Shown: positions 37,525 to 47,549 of the stretch, piece by piece
Layout: the number at the start of each line of letters is the position of its first letter
Numbering within the stretch: position 1 is the stretch's first letter
Source: Gammaproteobacteria bacterium
Lineage (GTDB): Bacteria > Pseudomonadota > Gammaproteobacteria > Thiohalomonadales > Thiohalomonadaceae
DNA: 64,000 nucleotides
Direction of reading: 5' to 3'
Assembly: GCA_024709225.1 (NCBI GenBank)
Contig: JANJXC010000042.1
Location: 50,438 to 114,437 of the forward strand
The notes under the pieces: model-generated
What the model was told of the DNA's origin: nothing
What the model saw: the letters and a program-made list of their open reading frames with translations, nothing else
Database searches by the model: none
Program-made: the position numbers and the translations under genes

Positions 37525-38793
37525 TTAGGATGCCTTGCGTTCCAGCGCCGCCGCAAAGAAGCCGTCGGTGTTGTGGCGGTGCGGCCACAGACGCAGCATG
37601 TCGCCCATGTCGGCGAGGGGGATGTTGCGCCGCGCCAGGATCTCGCCGGCAGGGACCAGGGTGAAGTCGGGGTGTGCGGCGAGGAAGGCCTGCACCACGT
37701 CCTCGTTTTCCTCCCGCAGCAGGCTGCAGGTGGCGTAGACCAGGCGGCCGCCGGGGCGTACCAGGGTGGCGGCAGTGTCCAGAATCCTGCGCTGGGTGGC
37801 GGTGATGGCGTCGAGGTCCAGTGGGCGCCACTTGATGTCCGGATTGCGGCGCACGGTGCCGCTGCCGCTGCACGGCGCGTCCACTAGCACGCGGTCGGCC
37901 TTGCCGGCGAGGCGGCGCACGCGGTCGTCGCGTTCGGGGGAGATCACCACCGTCCGCACGTTGTCCAGCCCGGCGCGGGCCAGGCGCGGCTTCAGTTTTT
38001 CCAGCCGCTTGGCTACGATGTCGAAGGCGTACAGCGTGCCGCTGTTGGCCATCAAGGCGCCCAGTTCCAGGGTCTTGCCGCCGGCGCCGGCGCAGTAGTC
38101 CACCACCATCTCGCGCCGCTTCGGTTCCAGCAGCAGGCCGAGCAACTGGCTGCCCTCGTCCTGCACCTCGAACAGGCCGCCCTGAAAGGTGGGACTCTTG
38201 AACAACGGCGCGCGATCGGCGCGGCGCAGGCCGAGCGGTGAGTAGGGAGTGGGTTCCAGGGCGTGGCCTTCCGCGGCCAGCTTCGCCTGCACCGTGGCGC
38301 GGTCGGCCTTGAGGGTGTTGACGCGCAGGTCCAGGGTGGCCGGCTGGTTCAGGGCTGCAGCCAGTTGCAAGGTTTCCTCTTCGCCCAGCTGGGCCACCAG
38401 CCGTTCCGCCAGCCAGGTCGGCAGATTGGTGCGCACCTCCAGCGGCAGGTCGGCCGCGTTCAGGGTGCGTGCGCGCTCCGCCAGGGTGCGTGCCTCGAAA
38501 CCGGGGCGTTCGGGATAACCGGCCTGCTCCAGTACGCGCGCACTCCAGCCCTCGGTCAGCAATTGCACCGCCACCAGCGCGGAGGCCGGGGCCTCGCTGC
38601 CGGCCGCATGGCGTAACAGGGCGAGGCGGCGCAGGCAGGCATAGACATTTTCCGCCACCGCGCCGCGATCGCGTACGCCCATTTCGCGGTGTTCGCGGAA
38701 ATAGCGCTCCATGGCCTTGTCCGCAGCGGAGGTGCCGTTGATGATGGAGGCGAGCAGGGCGGAGGCGTGTTTGAGCAGGGCGTCGTGTTTCAT
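37525..38793 (-). CDS. RsmB/NOP-type rRNA cytosine-C5 methyltransferase
   Basis: A 422-residue SAM-dependent RNA m5C methyltransferase. The N-terminal 130 residues are a helical NusB-like RNA-binding region and the catalytic domain follows, with SAM motif VVDYCAGAGGKTLELG, motif IV DAPCSGSGTVRRNPDIKW and motif VI ATCSLLREENEDVV carrying the two family cysteines. It resembles RsmB (16S C967) but is not adjacent to fmt, so the exact target is uncertain. A palindromic repeat lies directly upstream. Confidence 0.9.
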   Translation of the reverse strand: MKHDALLKHASALLASIINGTSAADKAMERYFREHREMGVRDRGAVAENVYACLRRLALLRHAAGSEAPASALVAVQLLTEGWSARVLEQAGYPERPGFEARTLAERARTLNAADLPLEVRTNLPTWLAERLVAQLGEEETLQLAAALNQPATLDLRVNTLKADRATVQAKLAAEGHALEPTPYSPLGLRRADRAPLFKSPTFQGGLFEVQDEGSQLLGLLLEPKRREMVVDYCAGAGGKTLELGALMANSGTLYAFDIVAKRLEKLKPRLARAGLDNVRTVVISPERDDRVRRLAGKADRVLVDAPCSGSGTVRRNPDIKWRPLDLDAITATQRRILDTAATLVRPGGRLVYATCSLLREENEDVVQAFLAAHPDFTLVPAGEILARRNIPLADMGDMLRLWPHRHNTDGFFAAALERKAS

Positions 38794-38800
38794 TTTTTAA

Positions 38801-38886
38801 GTCGCAAGTTCCAAGTTACAAGTTGCAAGCAAAAAAATTACACGGCAAGACGTTTTCTTGTCACTTGTAACTTGTCACTTGCAACT
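38801..38886. repeat. Palindromic CAAGTTGCAAG-type repeat between hflD and the methyltransferase gene
   Basis: The left arm (38801-38829) is built from AAGTTCCAAGTTACAAGTTG and the right arm (38857-38886) from CTTGTAACTTGTCACTTGCA, an imperfect inverted copy. It fills nearly the whole gap between hflD (ending 38892) and the methyltransferase start. Confidence 0.75.
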
Positions 38887-38891
38887 GGGGT

Positions 38892-39521
38892 TCAATGGGT
38901 CGTCTGCGCCAGCAGGCGCTGCGCCTCGGTGAGAAAGGCCTTGCGCTTGAACAGCAGTTGCAGCCGGCCGCCGCCGCTCTGGTTCCACAGCACGGCGGCG
39001 CGCATGCCGGCCAGCAGCAGGGCGCGCACGCGGTTGGCGGTGTCCGGGTTTTGCAGGTGGCCGTGTTCGCCGGTGACCATGATACGTGGCTGCAGGGTGC
39101 TGACGGTGTTGACATAGATATCGGCCAGTGCGGCGATGACGGTGTCATGGGTGGTGTGGAAGTGCTCCCGCTGCCGTTCGGCCTTCTGCAGCCCCTCGCT
39201 GATGGTGGCGAGCAGGTCCTTGCGCGCCGCCAGCTTGCGCTCCAGGGTGAGCAGGGACAGGGCGTAGCGGGTCAGCTCCAGGTCGCGCTCTTCGCCGCTG
39301 CTGCCCATCTGACGCTGCAGCACCTGCAGGCCGTGGCGCAGGGCGGACAGGTCACCGTAGATGTCGACCGTGGCCTCGGCATCAACCACGAACAGGCTGC
39401 GGATCACCGCCTCGAAGGGCGCCTGCTCCACCATGCCGCGGCGGGCGGTCTGCGCCACCAGGGACACGGCCTGGAACAGGCCGGCCAGCGCCAGGGTACG
39501 GTCGGTAATGGTCTTGCTCAT
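38892..39521 (-). CDS. hflD: HflD-like protein
   Basis: A 209-residue helical protein of the HflD (YcfC) family. The N-terminus (RTLALAGLFQAVSLVAQTAR) and the central GDLSALRHGLQVLQRQM are typical. In E. coli HflD affects phage lambda lysogenisation by sequestering CII at the membrane, but its cellular role is not settled. It follows mnmA with a 12-base gap, the same order as in E. coli (mnmA-hflD), which supports the call. Confidence 0.92.
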   Translation of the reverse strand: MSKTITDRTLALAGLFQAVSLVAQTARRGMVEQAPFEAVIRSLFVVDAEATVDIYGDLSALRHGLQVLQRQMGSSGEERDLELTRYALSLLTLERKLAARKDLLATISEGLQKAERQREHFHTTHDTVIAALADIYVNTVSTLQPRIMVTGEHGHLQNPDTANRVRALLLAGMRAAVLWNQSGGGRLQLLFKRKAFLTEAQRLLAQTTH

Positions 39522-39533
39522 AAACTCAATAAC

Positions 39534-40637
39534 TCAAGCCGGAAATGCGGGGGAGGTCTGTTCGATGATGCCGCCGCCGAGGCAGATGTCGCCGTCGTAG
39601 AACACCACGGACTGTCCCGGGGTGACGGCGCGCTGGGCCTGGGCGAAGTCCACCCGGCAACTGTCGGCACTCAGGGCGCTGATGGTACAGGGTTGATCGC
39701 CCTGACGGTAGCGCACCTTTGCCAGACAGGCATGGGGCAGCGCTGGCGGCCGGCCTGCCACCCAGTGCAGCTGGCCGGCCTCCAGGGCGCGGCTGAACAG
39801 CCGTGGATGGTCGTGGCCCTGGTCCACCAGCAGCACGTTGTGCGCCACATCCTTGCCGACCACGTACCATGGCGCCTCGCCATGCTCCTTGCGCCCGCCC
39901 AGCCCCAGGCCCTGGCGCTGGCCCAGGGTGTAGTACATCAGGCCGTCATGGCGCCCCAGCAGTTCGCCGGCCGGGGTGCGCATCTCGCCGGGGCGGGCCG
40001 GCAGGTAACGGGCGAGGAAGTCCTTGAAGCGCCGCTCGCCGATGAAGCAGATGCCGGTGCTGTCCTTCTTGTCGTGGGTGATGAGGTCGTGCTCCTGCGC
40101 CAACTGGCGTACCGCGCTCTTGCGCAGCTCACCGACCGGAAACAGGGCGCGGGAGAGCTGCTCCTGTTGCAGGGTGTAAAGGAAGTAGCTCTGGTCCTTG
40201 TCCGGGTCGAGCCCCTTCAGGAGTTGAAAGTCCCCCTGGTCACTCTTGCGCACGCGGGCGTAGTGGCCGGTGGCGATGGCATCGGCGCCGAGTCCCAGCG
40301 CATGGTCGAGAAAGGCGCGGAACTTGATCTCCTTGTTGCACAGGATATCCGGGTTGGGGGTGCGCCCGGCGCTGTATTCGGCCAGGAAGTGGCTGAACAC
40401 GCGCTCCCAGTATTCGGCGGAGAAGTTGATGGTGTGCAGCGGGATGCCCAGCCTGTCGCACACCGCGCGCGCGTCGGCCAGGTCGACGGCGGCGGCGCAG
40501 TATTCCTGGTCGTCATCCTCCTCCCAGTTCTTCATGAACAGGCCCTCCACGCGATACCCCTGTTGCAGCAGCAACAGGGCGGCGACGGAGGAGTCGACGC
40601 CGCCGGACATGCCGACGATGACGTAGGGGCGGCTCAT
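39534..40637 (-). CDS. mnmA: tRNA-specific 2-thiouridylase MnmA
   Basis: MnmA places sulfur at position 2 of wobble uridine-34 in tRNA for Lys, Glu and Gln. The 367-residue protein has the PP-loop SGGVDSS (residues 10-16), the first catalytic cysteine in [12 protein letters not shown], the second in [10 protein letters not shown], and a C-terminal beta domain ending near [19 protein letters not shown]. Length and motifs are standard. Sulfur normally arrives through the Tus relay including TusE; the DsrC-like protein in this window lacks the needed cysteine and cannot replace it. Confidence 0.97.
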   Translation of the reverse strand: MSRPYVIVGMSGGVDSSVAALLLLQQGYRVEGLFMKNWEEDDDQEYCAAAVDLADARAVCDRLGIPLHTINFSAEYWERVFSHFLAEYSAGRTPNPDILCNKEIKFRAFLDHALGLGADAIATGHYARVRKSDQGDFQLLKGLDPDKDQSYFLYTLQQEQLSRALFPVGELRKSAVRQLAQEHDLITHDKKDSTGICFIGERRFKDFLARYLPARPGEMRTPAGELLGRHDGLMYYTLGQRQGLGLGGRKEHGEAPWYVVGKDVAHNVLLVDQGHDHPRLFSRALEAGQLHWVAGRPPALPHACLAKVRYRQGDQPCTISALSADSCRVDFAQAQRAVTPGQSVVFYDGDICLGGGIIEQTSPAFPA

Positions 40638-40688
40638 GCCGCGGTTTCCGCCCTGCGGGGCGGCACGTCAAATAACCGACAAAATATT

Positions 40689-40753
40689 GCCGCGGAGACG
40701 CGGAGGGCACAGAGAAAGCCGTTCCACGTATTCTCTGTGGCCCTGCGCCTGGG
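40689..40753. repeat. Palindromic CGCGGAGACGCGGAG-type repeat upstream of mnmA
   Basis: The left arm GCCGCGGAGACGCGGAGGGC is answered by TTCTCTGTGGCCCTGCGCCT. It belongs with the copies at 47431-47530 and 55171-55280, all rich in GCAGAG or GCGGAG repeats. Confidence 0.65.
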
Positions 40754-40829
40754 AAATATGCTCCAGACATTTCCAACCGACTGAGTGCATGCAGCCGTCT
40801 GCGGCAGGTTGTGGCAGTTTATCCAGTCC

Positions 40830-40893
40830 GTAGGGTGCGCATTGCGCACCGCGCGGCGGTGGGGCGGGGCTTGGTGCGCGGTGCGCACACTAC
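40830..40893. repeat. Palindromic GTAGGGTGCGC-type repeat
   Basis: GTAGGGTGCGCATTGCGCACC is answered by GGTGCGCGGTGCGCACACTAC in inverted orientation across a GC-rich spacer. With the repeat at 40689-40753 it fills most of the 277-base gap between mnmA and the Nudix gene, where no gene was found. Confidence 0.75.
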
Positions 40894-40914
40894 GGGAAGA
40901 TGTGGTCACGTCCA

Positions 40915-41361
40915 TCACATCTCGGTCAGCAGTGCCAGCGGATAGCGCTTGCCGGCGATGTAGTCGTCGATGCAGCGCAGCACCAGCGGGCTGCGCAGGG
41001 CGCTGCCCAGTGCCGCGACTTCGTCGCGGCTGAACCACACCGCGCGCAGGATGCCGGTGTCGAGCGGGCGCGCGGGTTCATGGCCGGTGATGCGGCCGGT
41101 GAAGGCGAAGCGCAGGTAGGTGATGTCGCTGTCGGGCTTGCGCCAGCGGTAGACGCCCAGCACGGCCTCGGGCAGGAAGGTGTACGCGGTTTCTTCCAGG
41201 GTTTCGCGTACCGCGCCGGTGAGCGGGCTTTCGTCTTCCTCCAGGTGACCGGCGGGCTGGTTATACACCACGCAACCGTCGACCTCTTCCTCCACCAAGA
41301 GGAACTTGCCGTCCTGCTCCAGCACGCTGGCCACGGTGACGTGGGGTTTCCAGATTTCCAT
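40915..41361 (-). CDS. Nudix hydrolase (NudJ-like)
   Basis: A 148-residue Nudix hydrolase. The Nudix box is [20 protein letters not shown] (residues 38-57), extended by TAY. It begins with [20 protein letters not shown] and resembles NudJ, a phosphatase acting on thiamin and nucleoside diphosphates, often encoded near mnmA and rluE in gammaproteobacteria. The ATG at 41361 has an AGGAAAG site and lies inside the 3' end of the rluE frame, overlapping it by 101 bases. Confidence 0.88.
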   Translation of the reverse strand: MEIWKPHVTVASVLEQDGKFLLVEEEVDGCVVYNQPAGHLEEDESPLTGAVRETLEETAYTFLPEAVLGVYRWRKPDSDITYLRFAFTGRITGHEPARPLDTGILRAVWFSRDEVAALGSALRSPLVLRCIDDYIAGKRYPLALLTEM

Positions 41362-41932
41362 CTTTTCTTTCCTGTAACAGGGTTGCGTATTCGTGCGGCG
41401 CCAGTTCGCGCCACTGGCCCGGTGCCAGTCCCGCCAGCGTCCAGGGACCGATGGCCCAGCGCACCAGGCGCAGGGTAGGGTAGCCCACCGCTGCGGTCAT
41501 GCGCCGCACCTGGCGATTGCGCCCCTCGCTGATCTCCAGTTCTATCCAGCGGGTCGGGATCGCGGCGCGGTAGCGGATCGGCGGGTCACGCGGCCAGAGC
41601 CCAGGTTCCTCCAGCAGCCGGGTCCGGGCCGGCGCGGTGGGGCCGTCATTGAGCTGTATCCCACGGCGCAGCCGCTCCAGCGCCGTCTCATCCGGCACCC
41701 CCTCGACCTGTACCCAATAGGTCTTGGTCAGCTTGTGGCGCGGATGGCTGATGCGGTGCTGCAGCGCGCCGTCGTCGGTGAGCAGCATCAGGCCCTCGCT
41801 GTCGCGGTCCAGCCGGCCTGCCGGGTGAATGTCGGGCTGCGGCAGATAGGCGGCCAGGGTCGGTCGGCCCTCCGTGTCGGTGAACTGCGGCAGGACGCCG
41901 TAAGGCTTGTTGAACAGGACGACGGTGGTCAC
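41261..41932 (-). CDS. rluE: 23S rRNA pseudouridine synthase RluE-like
   Basis: A 223-residue RsuA-family pseudouridine synthase. It begins with [15 protein letters not shown], has the catalytic [20 protein letters not shown] with the active-site aspartate, and later [18 protein letters not shown]. This is the RluE type, which modifies 23S rRNA U2457 in E. coli and lacks the N-terminal S4 domain, as here. A GTG at 41932 is the best start; no strong ribosome site is present and an earlier TTG is possible. The C-terminal 33 residues are basic, Gly/Arg-rich and overlap the Nudix gene, so they are probably fortuitous readthrough tail. Confidence 0.87.
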   Translation of the reverse strand: MTTVVLFNKPYGVLPQFTDTEGRPTLAAYLPQPDIHPAGRLDRDSEGLMLLTDDGALQHRISHPRHKLTKTYWVQVEGVPDETALERLRRGIQLNDGPTAPARTRLLEEPGLWPRDPPIRYRAAIPTRWIELEISEGRNRQVRRMTAAVGYPTLRLVRWAIGPWTLAGLAPGQWRELAPHEYATLLQERKDGNLETPRHRGQRAGAGRQVPLGGGRGRRLRGV

Positions 41933-42039
41933 GGCAAGGGCGGCGGTCGGGATGCGTGGCGTGTAATGCTGGGCGTATGGTACCGTTGGGCGGTTGCCAA
42001 TACTACATTTCACCCACAATACCTAACAAGAAGAAGGCC

Positions 42040-44910
42040 ATGTCGTACGGGTTGCGCAGCATACGCCGGCGTATTATCGCGCTGTCGCTGGTCTTGGCGG
42101 TGCTGCTGCTGGGGGCGGTGCTGCATACCGAAGGACGTGTGCGTGCAGCGGTGGACCACTCCCTGGAGGGCGTGGCGCGCCAACAGGCGTTCAATGCCGG
42201 GTTTGCCGAGCTGAAGAACCGGGTCTATTCCATGGAGGGCGGCCTGTATCGCTACGCCGTGCTGCAGGACGATACGGCGCGTGAGGGGGTGGAACTGCTG
42301 TTGCAGGAAATCGGGCAGCGCCGCGCGCTGTTGCGTGAATCGAGTGTGCTGGCCCAAGACGATGATGTGCGGCGCAGTTTCGACACCCTGTTGATCACCC
42401 TGGGCCTGCTCGACCGCGAGGTGCGGGACCTGCTGGAAATCATCGGTACGCTGGAACGGCGTTTTCCCGCCTCGCCGATCATCACCGACAAGCTCTACCC
42501 CCTGAACATTGCCTTTGTCACCGCCCTGGACGAGGCCATGCTGGACCTCGAGCTCGAGCTCGAGTACGTCGGCCCCATGCCCCGCGACATGCAGCGCCGG
42601 CTGCAGGACATGCGTTATCTGTGGTCGCAGCAGATCAGTACCGGACGCATGTATATCGCCAACCGTTCCGGGGTGTTCGGTTCGCCCGAGGCGGGCATGC
42701 AGCAGCAGCTCAACGCGCGGGCCGACTATATTATCGCGATTCGCCGTCACCTGGATGCCCTGCAGCGGCAGGCGCGTGCGGCGCAGATGGCCTTGCTGCA
42801 GGACTCGCTCGGCAGCATGGAACGGATAGTCAGCACCTATGAGCAGCACTTTGGCGAGGTGGTCTCAATCTATCAATCGGGGGCCTGGCGCGGCGACGTC
42901 GCTGACTTGCGCAACACGATACAGCCCCTGCTGACGGAGGTGCGGCGCGGTTTTGGCGCGGTCGAGGCGCGACTGGGAGAGCTCGGCTCCAAGGGCGTGA
43001 TGGTGTCGCTGCGTCTGGCGGAGGACCTCACGGCATTTTTGTGGCGCGTCACCGGGGCCCTGGTGGTCTTGCTGATCGTAGGCTATCTCACCTATGAGCT
43101 GACCATCCGCCGCCCCATCGATCAGGTCATCATGGCCCTGCAGGCGCTGGGCAAGGGCGAGGCCTATACGCCCTTGCTGAAAACCTCGGCCCATGAGACC
43201 GAATCGCTGTTGCACGCCTTCCGTGACATGCAGAACCAGGTGCATGGCCGTGAAATGCGCCTGACCTCCATCCTGGACAATGCCAGTGACGGCATCATCA
43301 CCATCAATGAGCAGGGTATCATCGAAACCTTCAATGCCGCGGCCGAGACGCTGTTTCGCTATTCGGCCGAGGAGGTGATCGGGCAGAAGGTGAATCTGCT
43401 GATGCCGCATCCCATGCGCGATGAGCATGACAATTACATCCGCCGTTATGTCGAAACCGGCGAACAGCGCATCATCGGCAACGAAATGAACGTCAATGCG
43501 CAGCGCAAGGATGGCACGGTCTTCCCAATGTCCATCAAGGTCGGCGAGATGATGCTGGATGGGCACCGTTATTTCACCGCCATCGTCTCCGATATCAGCG
43601 AACGCAAGGCGATGCTCGACCATCTGCGGCATCTGGCCGAGCATGATTCGTTGACCGGCTTGTACAATCGCCAGTATTTCACCGATGAGCTGGAGCGGGT
43701 GATGCAGCGCTCCATGCGCCAGCAGGGGCTCAACTGTGCGCTGCTCTATATCGATTTGGACAACTTCAAGTTCGTCAATGACACCCTGGGGCATCTTGCC
43801 GGGGACCGGGTGTTGATAGAGGTGGCCGGCTTGATCACCAAACGCAGTCGCAAGAGCGACATGATCGCACGGTTGGGCGGTGATGAATTCGCGGTCCTGC
43901 TCTACGATGTCGATCTGGAACATGCCCAATTCACGGCGGAGAGCTATCGCCAGCTGATGGCCGACTACAACTTCCGTCATGAGGGCCGGGTGGTGGATAT
44001 CGGCTGTTCCATCGGTCTGGCCATGTTCGAGCGCGACGTGACCTCGCGTGAGGATCTGATGGCGCGGGCAGACATCGCCTGCCATATGGCCAAGCGGGCC
44101 GGGCGCAACTGCGTGCACATCTACCAGGCGGATGATCGCGCCAACATGGACACCATGTTTGCCGACATGGGCTGGGCACGCAGCATCAAGCAGGCCATCG
44201 AGCAGGATGGGTTCGTCTTTGCGCTGCAGCCTATCGTCACCATCCCTCACCGCTCCATCGTCAGCTATGAGCTGCTGTTGCGCATGCGGGGCGAGAACGG
44301 CGAGCTGATCATGCCCTCCGGCTTCATGCCCTCGGCGGAGCGCTTCGGACTGATTCTGGAGATTGATCGCTGGGTGGTGCGCAATGCCATACGCCTGCTG
44401 GTCGACGGCAGGATTGAACCCTCCGCCCGGCTGTCGATCAATCTTTCGGCCATGGCCATCGGCGATGCGGACGTATTGCGCCTGATTACCTCAGAGCTGG
44501 CGTTGCAGCAGATCGATGCCGAGCGCCTGACCTTCGAGATTACGGAAACCATTGCCATGGCCGATCTCTCCGCCGCAGTGGATTTCCTGGCCAGCCTGCG
44601 CACGCTGGGTTGCGCCACGGCGCTGGATGATTTTGGCGTGGGTTACAGTTCCTTCGCCTACCTCAAGGACCTGCCGGTGGATTACGTCAAGATTGACGGC
44701 TCCTTCGTGCGCGATATCGCCAAGGATACGGTACAGCTGGCCATGGTGAAGTCGATGAACGAGATCGCCCATGCCATGGGCAAGCGCACCGTAGCCGAGT
44801 ATGTGGATAACGACGAGGTGTTGCGTCTGTTGGGGGAGATCGGCGTGGATTTCGCCCAGGGCTATCTCACCGGCAAGCCGCGTCTGGTCGACGCGCCGGC
44901 GGACGCCTGA
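42040..44910 (+). CDS. Membrane-bound PAS-GGDEF-EAL cyclic-di-GMP protein with FixL-type PAS
   Basis: A 956-residue signalling protein. The N-terminus has two membrane helices (about 11-29 and 328-352) enclosing a helical periplasmic sensor of some 300 residues, then a HAMP-like linker, a PAS domain (about 405-515), a GGDEF domain with intact GGDEF and an EAL domain. The PAS part, with NLLMPHPMRDEHDNYIRRY and RKDGTVFPM, follows the FixL haem PAS pattern, including the histidine that binds haem in FixL. The EAL signature reads ELL, while INLS, TETI, DDFGVGYSS and KIDGSF are kept, so phosphodiesterase activity is possible. AAGAAGG precedes the ATG at 42040. Whether it makes or breaks c-di-GMP cannot be told. 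Confidence 0.9.
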   Translation: MSYGLRSIRRRIIALSLVLAVLLLGAVLHTEGRVRAAVDHSLEGVARQQAFNAGFAELKNRVYSMEGGLYRYAVLQDDTAREGVELLLQEIGQRRALLRESSVLAQDDDVRRSFDTLLITLGLLDREVRDLLEIIGTLERRFPASPIITDKLYPLNIAFVTALDEAMLDLELELEYVGPMPRDMQRRLQDMRYLWSQQISTGRMYIANRSGVFGSPEAGMQQQLNARADYIIAIRRHLDALQRQARAAQMALLQDSLGSMERIVSTYEQHFGEVVSIYQSGAWRGDVADLRNTIQPLLTEVRRGFGAVEARLGELGSKGVMVSLRLAEDLTAFLWRVTGALVVLLIVGYLTYELTIRRPIDQVIMALQALGKGEAYTPLLKTSAHETESLLHAFRDMQNQVHGREMRLTSILDNASDGIITINEQGIIETFNAAAETLFRYSAEEVIGQKVNLLMPHPMRDEHDNYIRRYVETGEQRIIGNEMNVNAQRKDGTVFPMSIKVGEMMLDGHRYFTAIVSDISERKAMLDHLRHLAEHDSLTGLYNRQYFTDELERVMQRSMRQQGLNCALLYIDLDNFKFVNDTLGHLAGDRVLIEVAGLITKRSRKSDMIARLGGDEFAVLLYDVDLEHAQFTAESYRQLMADYNFRHEGRVVDIGCSIGLAMFERDVTSREDLMARADIACHMAKRAGRNCVHIYQADDRANMDTMFADMGWARSIKQAIEQDGFVFALQPIVTIPHRSIVSYELLLRMRGENGELIMPSGFMPSAERFGLILEIDRWVVRNAIRLLVDGRIEPSARLSINLSAMAIGDADVLRLITSELALQQIDAERLTFEITETIAMADLSAAVDFLASLRTLGCATALDDFGVGYSSFAYLKDLPVDYVKIDGSFVRDIAKDTVQLAMVKSMNEIAHAMGKRTVAEYVDNDEVLRLLGEIGVDFAQGYLTGKPRLVDAPADA

Positions 44911-44987
44911 GCCCGCAACAACTTACGCCGCCCGGCGCCGGGTGGTAGAATCCCGCCTCATTTTTCCCGCTATCCCACGGAGCAGTC

Positions 44988-46244
<1,257 letters not shown>

Positions 46245-46261
46245 GCGTGCCGTTGCCGGAA

Positions 46262-46290
46262 TGCACCGGGGTCTGGGCGCCCCCGGTGCA
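46262..46290. terminator. Hairpin after icd, possible terminator
   Basis: TGCACCGGGG and CCCCGGTGCA form a perfect 10-bp stem around a nine-base loop, 18 bases after the icd stop. No T-run follows on either strand, so it may be a processing or stability structure. Confidence 0.4.
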
Positions 46291-46444
46291 ACCTGGATTC
46301 AGCGGCAGGACACACGGATTCTGAGACAAGGAAGTGTTGCCGTGTTGCCAGCCGAGGCAAACCAGAAATACATCTCTGCTCCACCCCGCTGGTGCATAGA
46401 AGCACCGCCATCCGATGGTGTGCGCGTTCTTCCCGCTCTCGCCG

Positions 46445-46654
46445 TTAACGGCTGCCGCGCAATCGCCGCAGGCGCTGCTCGCATTCCTGCAGCCGCTGCC
46501 GCAATGCCGACGGGCTGAGGTGGCGCAGCGATCCTGTCTTGCGCGTCGCCTCGGCGAGCATGGCCTTGTAGTAAAGGATGTCGTTGCGCAGGGTTTCTTC
46601 CGATGCATCTTCCAGTAGTGCACTTGGCAGTGGGGTCATCAATACAGGAATCAT
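46445..46654 (-). CDS. Small hypothetical protein, helical
   Basis: A possible 69-residue protein starting MIPVLMTPLPSALLEDAS and ending in a basic helix ECEQRLRRLRGSR. A GAGGG sequence lies about 10 bases before the ATG. It is largely helical and charged, with no recognised domain. It is convergent with icd. The reading frame is plausible but unsupported by any family I know. Confidence 0.42.
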   Translation of the reverse strand: MIPVLMTPLPSALLEDASEETLRNDILYYKAMLAEATRKTGSLRHLSPSALRQRLQECEQRLRRLRGSR

Positions 46655-46896
46655 GGCGTAGCCCTCGCTGTTTTGCTGCGGTCGGGCCAAGACTAGAACA
46701 AGGGCTGTTGCAGGTGCAGGGATAGGCGGCGGCTATTTTGGGATAGACAGTTGGCACCGAACCGCGGAATCCTGCCTAACACCCCGTCAGCAAAGATTTT
46801 TTGCGTTCGTCAAAAAACTGCGTGTTCAGTGCCACCACGCCCCATGCGGGAGTGGCGATCCGCACGGCGGCGCGGTGAGGGCGCGGGGCCTTTCCG

Positions 46897-47403
46897 CTAC
46901 GAAGTCTGCAGGGCCTGCAGGATCCCCTGCATCAGGGCCAGCGGTGTGGGCGGACAGCCGGGAATGACGGCATCCACCGGGATGACATTGCTCACGGCAC
47001 CGCGGCTGGCATAGGAACAGCCGAACTCGCCGCCGCAGGCGGCACAGTCGCCGGCGGCGATCACCAGCTTGGGGGCCGGCGTGGCCTCCCAGGTGCGCAG
47101 CAGGGCGGTTTCCATGTGCACCGACACCGGCCCGGTGACCAGCAGCACATCGGCGTGGCGCGGCGAGGCGACGAAGTGGACGCCGAAACGTTCAATGTCG
47201 TAGTAGCCGTTGTTGAGGGCGTGGATCTCCAGCTCGCAGGCGTTGCAGGAACCGGCATCCACCTGGCGGATGGCGAGGCTGCCCTGAAACTGCCGGGCGA
47301 TACCCGCGCGCAACTGTGCACCCACCTGTTCCAGCACCGGCTCGCGCGGCAGGTCTTCGGTGATGAGCCCGGTCTGACGGATCTTGTTGAGGATTCTTAG
47401 CAT
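46897..47403 (-). CDS. Hydrogenase-4/complex I-like small Fe-S subunit (HyfI/NuoB-like)
   Basis: A 168-residue subunit related to HyfI, EchC and NuoB, which carries the proximal [4Fe-4S] cluster next to the large subunit. Candidate ligands are C53 and C56 (GSCNACE), C120 (AAGDC) and C150 (PGCPP); further cysteines C123 and C129 lie in AACGGEFGC. All landmarks of the family are present, so a cluster is likely retained even though the partner lacks nickel ligands. It is the last gene of the six-gene set, separated from the large subunit gene by a 146-base palindromic repeat. Confidence 0.87.
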   Translation of the reverse strand: MLRILNKIRQTGLITEDLPREPVLEQVGAQLRAGIARQFQGSLAIRQVDAGSCNACELEIHALNNGYYDIERFGVHFVASPRHADVLLVTGPVSVHMETALLRTWEATPAPKLVIAAGDCAACGGEFGCSYASRGAVSNVIPVDAVIPGCPPTPLALMQGILQALQTS

Positions 47404-47430
47404 CGGCGATTACCGGGGGTAAAAAAAACT

Positions 47431-47530
47431 GTCGCAGAGGCGCAGAGATGCGGAGATTGGAATACAGATGCTCGGGTAACGCAGCGTGAGTGTTCGAACA
47501 ACCAACTCTGCGGCTCCGCGCCTCTGCGGC
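47431..47530. repeat. Palindromic CGCAGAGGCGCAGAG-type repeat inside the hyf-like operon
   Basis: The left arm GTCGCAGAGGCGCAGAGATG is answered by CTCTGCGGCTCCGCGCCTCT and GCGGC. It occupies the 146-base gap between the large and small subunit genes, and could form a long hairpin in the message. Confidence 0.78.
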
Positions 47531-47549
47531 AATTGTGTGTTCCCATACA

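Noticed and set aside
46299-46757. Longer minus-strand frames over the icd-hyfI gap
   Set aside because: They lack ribosome sites and have mixed, motif-free composition; only the 69-residue frame at 46445-46654 was kept, at low confidence.
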